The notes under the pieces are model-generated. The model saw nothing but the letters and a program-made list of their open reading frames with translations. It did not search any database and was not told the DNA's origin. Shown here in pieces: positions 5,566 to 11,080 of a DNA stretch of 11,080 nucleotides (its first letter is position 1; each line of letters begins with the position of its first letter). The position numbers were made by a program, and so were the translations under genes. The stretch is from assembly GCA_023436925.1 (NCBI GenBank), contig JAEZHJ010000018.1, positions 1 through 11,080 of the forward strand. Direction: 5' to 3'. This DNA is from Actinomycetes bacterium. Its GTDB lineage: Bacteria; Actinomycetota; Actinomycetes; Propionibacteriales; Propionibacteriaceae.

Positions 5566-6492
5566 AACTCCGAGCAGCGCCGCGTCACGGTCACCGTCCA
5601 CCCCGGGCGGCCGGCCGCGCTGGAGGCTGCGGCCGCCTTCGTCAGCGGGGTCTGGGAGCACGGCATCCACAGCCTGCTCGCTCCCGGCGACCTCGACCTG
5701 GTGAGCCCGAACGTCCCCGAGGGAGCCGCCGGCGCCCTGCCGGACGGGCCGGGGGACGCCGGGAGCGAACTGGTCGTGGTCTTCGGGGGCGACGGCAACA
5801 TCCTGCGCGCGGCCGAGTGGGCGCTGCCGCGCGAGGTCCCGGTGCTGGGGGTGAACCTGGGCCACGTCGGCTTCCTGGCCGAACTGGAATCCTCCGAGGT
5901 GCACAACCTGGTGCATCGGGTGGTGGCCCGCGACTACCAGGTCGAGGAGCGCACCACCATCGACACTCTCGTGCGTGACCCTGCCGGCCAGCAGGTCTGG
6001 CAGTCCTTCGCCATCAACGAGTGCTCGGTGGAGAAGCTGGCCCGCGAGCGGATGCTGGAGGTGCTGGTCCGCATCGACGGTCGCGCCCTGTCGCGCTGGG
6101 CCACCGACGGGGTCCTGGTCGCCACCCCGACCGGCTCCACCGCCTACGCCTTCTCCGCCCACGGCCCGGTGATCTGGCCCGACCTGTCGGCGCTGCTGCT
6201 GGTGCCGCTGTCGGCCCACGCGCTGTTCAACCGTCCGCTGGTCCTCGGCGAGCAGTCGGTGGTCACCATCGAGGTGCTGCCGGGCACCCCCGACGGGGTG
6301 ATCTGGTGCGACGGCCGGCGCAGTTTCGACCTGCAGGCCGGGTCGCGGATCGAGGTCCGCACCGGTTCCCACCGGCTGCGACTGGCCCGCACCTCCGAAC
6401 AGCCCTTCGTCACCCGGCTGGTGCGCAAGTTCTCGCTCCCGGTCGACGGCTGGAGGGGAGCCGCGGAACGGAGTCGGACCCATGCTGGCTGA
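5563..6492 (+). CDS. nadK: NAD kinase (ATP/polyphosphate-type)
   Basis: This 309-residue cytoplasmic enzyme phosphorylates NAD+ to NADP+. Family motifs seen: GGDGN at 75-79 (catalytic Asp D77), LGVNLGHVGFLAEL at 95-108, NE at 152-153 in FAINECSVEK, the Gly-rich TPTGSTAYAFSA at 188-199, and the actinobacterial C-terminus RKFSLPVDGWRG at 288-299. One odd point is H200: the usual SAGGP reads SAHGP. The GTG start at 5563 is supported by the -10 box 6 nt upstream and the absence of any other start between tlyA and the conserved N-terminus. A variable insert rich in Pro/Gly/Asp (about 52-68) precedes the GGDGN strand. The gene overlaps recN by 11 nt, and the tlyA-nadK-recN order is the standard actinobacterial one. 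Confidence 0.94.
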   Translation: MNSEQRRVTVTVHPGRPAALEAAAAFVSGVWEHGIHSLLAPGDLDLVSPNVPEGAAGALPDGPGDAGSELVVVFGGDGNILRAAEWALPREVPVLGVNLGHVGFLAELESSEVHNLVHRVVARDYQVEERTTIDTLVRDPAGQQVWQSFAINECSVEKLARERMLEVLVRIDGRALSRWATDGVLVATPTGSTAYAFSAHGPVIWPDLSALLLVPLSAHALFNRPLVLGEQSVVTIEVLPGTPDGVIWCDGRRSFDLQAGSRIEVRTGSHRLRLARTSEQPFVTRLVRKFSLPVDGWRGAAERSRTHAG

Positions 6493-8161
6493 ACTGCGGA
6501 TCGTCGACCTCGGTGTCATCGGGGACGCCAGCATCGAACTGAGCCCGGGCTTCACCGCGGTCACCGGTGAGACCGGGGCCGGCAAGACGATGATCGTCAC
6601 CGGGCTGGCACTGCTCACCGGCGCGAAGGCCGAGCCCCGGCTGATCCGGGTCGGCGCCGGCAGGGCCCTGGTCGAGGGCCGCTGGCAGGTCGACGCCGAC
6701 ACCCTCGCCGCGGTGGCCGAACTCGGCGGAGTGGACGAGGACGGCGACGTCCTGGTGGTTCGCCAATTGGCGGCCGCCCGATCGCGGATGACCGTCGGCG
6801 GTGCGCAGGTCCCGGCCGGGGTGGGCCAGCAACTGGTGGGGGAGTGGGTCACCATCCACGGCCAGTCCGAGCAGCTCCGGCTGGGCACCCAGGAGCGGCA
6901 GCGCGAAGTGCTCGACGCCGCTGCCGGCGAGGCACTGGCGGCCGAGCTGGGGCCCTACCGGGCGCAGTACGAGCGCCGTCGCCGGCTCGCCGCCGAACTC
7001 GCCGAGCTGACCGGCCAGGCGCAGGAGCGGTTGCGTGAACTCGACCTGCTGCGCTTCGGGCTGGACGAGATCGCCCGGGTCGACCCGCAACCCGGAGAGG
7101 ACGAGGCGCTCGCCCTGGAGGCCACCCGGCTGCAGTCGGTGGACGACCTGCGGCTGGCCGTCCACACTGCCCAGCTCGCCCTGGCCGGCGATGAGGACAG
7201 CTTCGGCGAGGTGGCCGATGCGCTGAGCCTGGTCGCTGCGGCCCGCAAGTCCCTGGCGCCGGCGGTCGCGACCGACCCCGAACTGGCCGCCCTGGCCGGT
7301 GAACTCGAGGGGGCCGCCGCGGCGCTGGCCGACGTCGCCTCCGGCCTGGCCGGCTACGAGGCCGGCCTGGACGCCGACCCGCTGCGGCTGGAGTGGATCG
7401 CGGGCCGGCGCGCCGAGCTGCAGCACCTCACCCGCAAGTACGGGGCGAGCATCGACGAGGTGATCGCCTACGCGCAGACCGCGGCCGAGCGCGTCCTGGT
7501 GCTCGATTCGGCCGACTCCCGGATCACCGACCTGACCGCCGAGCTCGCCGCGCTGGACGCCGACCTGGTCGCTGCCGCAGCCAGGATCACCGCCCTGCGG
7601 CGTGCCGCGGCAGCCGAGCTGGCCACCGCGGTGAGCGCCGAGCTGGCCGCGCTGGCGATGCCGCGGGCCCGGCTCGAGTTCGAGGTCAGCCCGCTCGGGG
7701 AACCCGGCCCGCATGGCGCCGACCAGGTGACCCTGCTGTTCTCGGCCAATCCGGGCTCGGAACCCGCCCCGCTGGCGAAGGTGGCCTCCGGCGGCGAACT
7801 CTCCCGGGTCCGGCTCGCCCTCGAGGTGGTGCTGGCCAGCGCCACCAGCGGCCAGACCTTCGTCTTCGATGAGGTCGACGCCGGGGTGGGTGGCGCGGTC
7901 GCCCTCGAGATCGGACGCCGGCTCGCCGCGCTCGCCGAGCACTCCCAGGTGATCGTCGTCACCCACCTGGCCCAGGTCGCCGCCTTCGCCGACCGGCACT
8001 ACGTCGTCTCCAAGTCCGACGACGGCCAGGTCACCACCAGCGGGGTGCGCCAGGTCACCGCCGAGGACCGGCTGGCGACCCTGGCCCGGATGATGGGTGG
8101 CCTGGAGTCCAGCGAGTCGGCGCTGGCCCACGCCAGGGAGTTGCTGGAGCAGGCGAGCTGA
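6482..8161 (+). CDS. recN: DNA repair ATPase RecN
   Basis: This 559-residue SMC-like protein acts in double-strand break repair, holding DNA ends for recombination. The N-terminal half-ATPase has Walker A TGETGAGKTM at 28-37 and the Q-loop region VTIHGQSEQ at about 123-131. The middle (about 150-400) is Glu/Arg/Ala/Leu-rich and predicted as a coiled-coil hairpin. The C-terminal half carries KVASGGELSRVRLALE from 433 (ABC signature), Walker B FVFDEVDAGVGG around D463/E464, and VTHLAQVAAFAD. The segment usually reading EGRSRA is AARSRM here (98-103), a small departure. The ATG at 6482 has GGAG 8 nt upstream (6470-6473) and overlaps nadK by 11 nt. No LexA-type SOS box is visible in front, as expected for a gene inside an operon. 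It overlaps the next gene by one base (TGATG). Confidence 0.95.
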   Translation: MLAELRIVDLGVIGDASIELSPGFTAVTGETGAGKTMIVTGLALLTGAKAEPRLIRVGAGRALVEGRWQVDADTLAAVAELGGVDEDGDVLVVRQLAAARSRMTVGGAQVPAGVGQQLVGEWVTIHGQSEQLRLGTQERQREVLDAAAGEALAAELGPYRAQYERRRRLAAELAELTGQAQERLRELDLLRFGLDEIARVDPQPGEDEALALEATRLQSVDDLRLAVHTAQLALAGDEDSFGEVADALSLVAAARKSLAPAVATDPELAALAGELEGAAAALADVASGLAGYEAGLDADPLRLEWIAGRRAELQHLTRKYGASIDEVIAYAQTAAERVLVLDSADSRITDLTAELAALDADLVAAAARITALRRAAAAELATAVSAELAALAMPRARLEFEVSPLGEPGPHGADQVTLLFSANPGSEPAPLAKVASGGELSRVRLALEVVLASATSGQTFVFDEVDAGVGGAVALEIGRRLAALAEHSQVIVVTHLAQVAAFADRHYVVSKSDDGQVTTSGVRQVTAEDRLATLARMMGGLESSESALAHARELLEQAS

Positions 8162-9285
8162 TGCCCGCCCCGCGGCGCGTGCTGGGTTCCCTCGCGGCGG
8201 CCGCGCTGCTCACCGGGTGCATGCTGACGCCTCCCGCGCCGCCCGCCCCGGCCGGGGCGAGCGAGACAGCCTCGCCGGCGGTGAGCCGGTCCTCGGCGAC
8301 CCCGCCCCCCACGGCGGCCGAGGCTCCCACGGCGACCCCGGCCCCCACCGCGGCCGAGGCTCCGCTGCGGCTGACGGTGATGACCTACAACATCCTGACC
8401 GGCCGCAATGACTGCGCCGGGTGCCGCGCACTGAAGGCCGCCGGTCGCGGCGACGAGCTGGCGCTGGAGACCCGGCTGCCGGTCGCGGCCCGCAAGATCG
8501 AACTCGCCGCCCCCGACCTCCTCGGCCTGCAGGAGAACGAGGGGCCGGGCCGGCTGCCCCAACAGCACCTGGCCGACCTGCTCGACGGCTACGAGTGGGC
8601 CGAGCCGCAGTCGTCCGTCCCGATCGCCGTCCGCAGCGACCGCTTCGGGATCGCCGAGTCCGGGGTCACCGAACTGGAGGAGGGCGGGAAGTCCTGCCGG
8701 TCCGGCGACCGGACCGACGGCCGGTTCGTGGTCTGGGCCCGGCTCACCGAGGCTGCGACCGGACGTGGCCTGTGGGTCTTCAACACGCACCTGCACCCCT
8801 ACGACACCGCCGCCTGCGCCCGGGCACGGGCGGAGAACCTCGACCGGCTGGTCTCGGTCATCGAGCAGCGCAACCCCGGAGGCCGGCTGCCGCAGCTGGT
8901 GACCGGCGACTTCAACGCCTTCGGTGACGAGCGGCGGCGCGGTTTCGACCAGCACCTGACGGCGATGGCCGGGCTCGGCCTGGTCGACTCCCACCAGGTG
9001 GCCGAGGTGGACACCTCCGACATTGCGGGCGCGGCCTCCGCCGGCTGGATGACCGGCGAGGTGGCCGGACGGCAGCGGCTGGGCGTCGTCCGCCGCGGCG
9101 GGCGCTACCTCGACTACGTCTGGGTGCCCCAGGGCTCCCGGGTCGAGAGCTGGCAGGTGCTCTCCGGCCCGGGGGTGGCCTACCGCCGGATCAGTGGCGA
9201 GCGGGTGCCGGTCTGGACCGGGGTGATGGCCTCCGACCACTCCCCGGTGGTCGCCACCCTCGTGCTGCCTGCCGCTGGCGACTGA
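8161..9285 (+). CDS. Exported lipoprotein with endonuclease/exonuclease/phosphatase (EEP) domain
   Basis: This 374-residue protein starts with a lipoprotein signal: Arg-rich N-terminus, Ala/Leu core and lipobox LTGC with C20 as the lipidated residue. A Pro/Ala/Thr linker (21-68) contains a 12-residue duplication. The EEP (DNase I-like) domain follows, with its metal and catalytic residues: N77 in MTYNIL, E125 in LLGLQEN, H210 in FNTHLH, D250 and N252 in TGDFNAF, D318 in LDYVWV, and D359-H360 in SDHSP. It should be a Mg-dependent phosphodiesterase outside the membrane. The substrate could be DNA, a phospholipid or a sugar phosphate and cannot be told from sequence. Cysteines at 85, 88 (CAGC), 179 and 219 could form disulfides. 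ATG 8161 overlaps the recN stop, with GGAG 11 nt upstream. The locus differs from M. tuberculosis, which has two other genes here. Confidence 0.87.
   Translation: MPAPRRVLGSLAAAALLTGCMLTPPAPPAPAGASETASPAVSRSSATPPPTAAEAPTATPAPTAAEAPLRLTVMTYNILTGRNDCAGCRALKAAGRGDELALETRLPVAARKIELAAPDLLGLQENEGPGRLPQQHLADLLDGYEWAEPQSSVPIAVRSDRFGIAESGVTELEEGGKSCRSGDRTDGRFVVWARLTEAATGRGLWVFNTHLHPYDTAACARARAENLDRLVSVIEQRNPGGRLPQLVTGDFNAFGDERRRGFDQHLTAMAGLGLVDSHQVAEVDTSDIAGAASAGWMTGEVAGRQRLGVVRRGGRYLDYVWVPQGSRVESWQVLSGPGVAYRRISGERVPVWTGVMASDHSPVVATLVLPAAGD
8296..8367 (+). repeat. 36-bp direct duplication in the lipoprotein linker
   Basis: Two adjacent 36-nt units (8296-8331 and 8332-8367) differ at only a few bases and encode ATPPPTAAEAPT and ATPAPTAAEAPL. 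They lie in the flexible linker between the lipidated Cys and the catalytic domain and appear to be a recent duplication that lengthened the spacer. Confidence 0.85.
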
Positions 9286-9304
9286 GCCGGATGCCGTCGT
9301 CGGT

Positions 9305-9318
9305 TGTGAGCGCTGACA
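9305..9318 (+). promoter_or_regulatory. LacI-family operator-like palindrome upstream of pyrG
   Basis: The sequence TGTGAGCGCTGACA is symmetric about the central CG in six of seven base pairs. It differs by one base from TGTGAGCGCTCACA, a typical LacI/GalR-family operator. It lies in the 115-nt gap between the lipoprotein gene and pyrG, about 43 nt upstream of the putative -35. No LacI-family gene is in the window, so the regulator is unknown and a chance match remains possible. Confidence 0.35.
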
Positions 9319-9361
9319 TGGGCGATCCTGGAGGAGCCCGTGTCCAGCCCGCCGCGTTGCG

Positions 9362-9397
9362 TTGGTCCGGGCACCCCATCTGCCTATAGGCTGGAGG
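9362..9397 (+). promoter_or_regulatory. Probable pyrG promoter, leaderless or nearly so
   Basis: TTGGTC (9362-9367) is separated by 17 nt from TATAGG (9385-9390), giving a plausible -35/-10 pair. An overlapping TAGGCT (9387-9392) also fits TAnnnT. Either box places the start within a few bases of GTG 9401. The GGAGG at 9393-9397 leaves only 3 nt to the GTG, too close for normal Shine-Dalgarno use. Confidence 0.6.
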
Positions 9398-9400
9398 CCC

Positions 9401-11068
9401 GTGAACAGCTCGCGAACCACCAAGCACGTTTTCGTCACCGGAGGCGTCGTCTCCTCGCTCGGCAAGGGCCTCACGGCCTCAAGCCTCGGCAGCCTCCTGG
9501 TAGCCCGCGGGCTCCGGGTCACCATGCAGAAGCTGGATCCGTACCTGAACGTCGATCCCGGCACCATGAACCCGTTCCAGCACGGCGAGGTGTTCGTCAC
9601 CGAGGACGGCGCCGAGACGGACCTCGACATCGGCCACTACGAGCGCTTCCTCGACACCGACCTCGAGGGCATCGCGAACGTCACGACCGGCCAGGTCTAC
9701 TCGCACGTGATCGCGAAGGAGCGGCGCGGCGAGTACCTCGGCGACACCGTCCAGGTCATCCCGCACATCACCGACGAGATCAAGGCGCGGATGCGGTCGC
9801 AGGCCGCCGACGACGTCGACATCATCATCACCGAGATCGGCGGCACCGTCGGCGACATCGAGTCGCAGCCGTTCCTCGAGGCGGCCCGCCAGGTCCGCCA
9901 CGAGCTGGGCCGGGACAACGTGTTCTTCCTGCACGTGTCGCTGGTGCCGTACATCGGCCCGTCCGGCGAGCTCAAGACCAAGCCGACCCAGCACTCGGTC
10001 GCCGCGCTGCGCAGCATCGGCATCCAGCCGGACGCGATCGTGCTGCGCTCCGACCGGGAGATCCCTCAGTCGATCAAGGCGAAGATCGCCCTGATGTGCG
10101 ATGTCGACACCCAGGGCGTCATCTCCTGCGTGGACGCGCCGAGCATCTACGACATCCCGCGGGTCATCCACGCCGAGGGCCTGGACGCCTACGTCGTGCA
10201 GCGGCTGGGCATGCAGTTCCGCGACGTCGACTGGAGCGGCTGGGACGAGCTGCTGCAGCGCGTGCACTCCCCGGCGCACCGCGTCGAAGTCGCCCTGGTC
10301 GGCAAGTACATCGACCTGCCGGACGCCTACCTGTCGGTGACCGAGGCCCTGCGCGCCGGCGGCTTCCACAACGACGCCAAGGTGACGATCCGCTGGGTGC
10401 CGTCCGACGAGTGCCAGACCCCCGAGGGCGCCCAGCGCGCGCTCGGCGGCGTGGACGCCGTCCTGGTCCCGGGCGGCTTCGGCGTGCGCGGCATCGAGGG
10501 CAAGCTCGGCGCGCTGCGCTGGGCCCGCGAGACGAAGGTGCCGACGCTCGGCATCTGCCTCGGCCTGCAGACGATGGTCATCGAGTACGCCCGCAACGTG
10601 CTCGGCCTGGCCGGCGCCTCGTCGTCCGAGTTCGACGCCGACCCGGCGCACCCCGTCGTGGCGACCATGGCGGAGCAGCTCGCGATCGTGGGCGGCGAGG
10701 GCGACCTCGGCGGCACGATGCGGCTCGGCTCGTACGAGGCCGTGCTCGCCGAGGGCTCGGTCGCGGCGGAGGCGTACGGCTCGACGCGGGTCACCGAGCG
10801 GCACCGGCACCGGTACGAGGTGAACAACGCGTACCGCGACAAGCTCGAGGAGGCCGGCCTGGTCATCTCCGGCGTGTCCCCGGACTCGTCGCTGGTCGAG
10901 TTCGTCGAGCTGCCGCGCGAGGTGCACCCGTACTACGTCTCGACGCAGGCGCACCCGGAGTTCAAGTCGCGCCCGACCCGGTCGCACCCGCTGTTCGCCG
11001 GCCTGATCCGGGCCGCGCTGGAGGCCCGGGGCGCGTCGGTCTCGCCGAAGGCGAAGGCGCGCGCGTGA
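9401..11068 (+). CDS. pyrG: CTP synthase
   Basis: This 555-residue enzyme makes CTP from UTP, ATP and glutamine, the last step of pyrimidine nucleotide synthesis. The N-terminal amidoligase domain opens with KHVFVTGGVVSSLGKG (8-23, P-loop), followed by DPYLNVDPGTMNPFQHGEVF (46-65), EIGGTVGDIES at 145-155 and KTKPTQHSV at 192-200. The C-terminal glutaminase domain has VPGGFG at 356-361, nucleophile C386 in GICLGLQ, and catalytic H518 and E520 in AHPEF. The start is GTG 9401: the in-frame TTG at 9362 would add 13 residues with no family match and would translate through the promoter. Codon use differs from upstream genes, with many GCG, TCG and ACG codons, especially towards the 3' end. The stop overlaps a possible next start as GTGA. 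Confidence 0.97.
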   Translation: MNSSRTTKHVFVTGGVVSSLGKGLTASSLGSLLVARGLRVTMQKLDPYLNVDPGTMNPFQHGEVFVTEDGAETDLDIGHYERFLDTDLEGIANVTTGQVYSHVIAKERRGEYLGDTVQVIPHITDEIKARMRSQAADDVDIIITEIGGTVGDIESQPFLEAARQVRHELGRDNVFFLHVSLVPYIGPSGELKTKPTQHSVAALRSIGIQPDAIVLRSDREIPQSIKAKIALMCDVDTQGVISCVDAPSIYDIPRVIHAEGLDAYVVQRLGMQFRDVDWSGWDELLQRVHSPAHRVEVALVGKYIDLPDAYLSVTEALRAGGFHNDAKVTIRWVPSDECQTPEGAQRALGGVDAVLVPGGFGVRGIEGKLGALRWARETKVPTLGICLGLQTMVIEYARNVLGLAGASSSEFDADPAHPVVATMAEQLAIVGGEGDLGGTMRLGSYEAVLAEGSVAAEAYGSTRVTERHRHRYEVNNAYRDKLEEAGLVISGVSPDSSLVEFVELPREVHPYYVSTQAHPEFKSRPTRSHPLFAGLIRAALEARGASVSPKAKARA

Positions 11069-11080
11069 CGACCGCGGAGA
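11065..11080 (+). CDS. Possible start of the next gene (3' partial)
   Basis: GTG at 11065 overlaps the pyrG stop as GTGA and opens a frame reading MTTAE to the window edge. The same overlap is used at several other junctions here. In many actinobacteria a Nudix hydrolase gene follows pyrG, but only five codons are visible, so the product cannot be identified. Confidence 0.4.

Noticed and set aside
6410..8131. Minus-strand ORF of 573 codons opposite recN
   Set aside because: The plus strand encodes complete RecN; the antisense translation is Gly/Gln/Asp-rich without recognisable domains. The same applies to the minus ORFs at 7999-9630 and 9479-10987.
9320..9350. Short hairpins (GGGC/GCCC and CTGGA/TCCAG) after the lipoprotein gene, considered as a terminator
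   Set aside because: The stems are four or five bases, mutually exclusive, and no T-run follows.
9362..9400. Upstream TTG start for pyrG adding 13 residues
   Set aside because: The extension matches nothing in the CTP synthase family and covers the probable promoter; GTG 9401 gives a normal N-terminus.

Overview
The window is very GC-rich, every convincing gene is on the + strand, and many genes start with GTG. The gene order matches a conserved actinobacterial block. In Mycobacterium tuberculosis, from memory, this block runs Rv1691 (TPR-like), Rv1692 (HAD phosphatase), Rv1693 (tiny protein), tlyA, NAD kinase, recN, two further genes, pyrG. The organism is therefore an actinobacterium. The Arg/Asp-rich arm on the first protein suggests a Propionibacteriaceae-like lineage, but that narrower placement is only an inference.

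Layout: (1) 2-1648, the 3' part of a gene for a long disordered, repeat-rich protein ending in a TPR-like helical domain and an acidic tail. (2) 1641-2636, a NagD-type HAD phosphatase. (3) 2704-4630, a three-gene biotin ECF transporter (bioY, ATPase, transmembrane T component) set into the conserved block. (4) 4627-4797, a 56-residue conserved small protein. (5) 4794-5534 tlyA (rRNA 2'-O-methyltransferase), 5563-6492 NAD kinase, 6482-8161 recN. (6) 8161-9285, an exported lipoprotein with an endonuclease/exonuclease/phosphatase fold, where M. tuberculosis has two unrelated genes. (7) 9401-11068 pyrG (CTP synthase), with the first codons of another gene overlapping its stop.

Spacing is tight: many junctions are 1-11 nt overlaps, mostly GTGA or ATGA, which implies co-transcription and translational coupling. 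New promoters appear to lie before bioY, the small gene, NAD kinase and pyrG. The last three place a TAnnnT -10 box only 6-8 nt before a GTG start, as expected of leaderless or nearly leaderless mRNAs. No intergenic stretch exceeds 115 nt. I see no RNA gene, insertion sequence, CRISPR array or convincing terminator.

Most of the window is housekeeping. The least explained parts are the repeat arms of the first protein, the lipoprotein before pyrG, a LacI-type operator-like palindrome upstream of pyrG, and the changed codon use of pyrG. I found nothing that amounts to a clear new multi-gene system.
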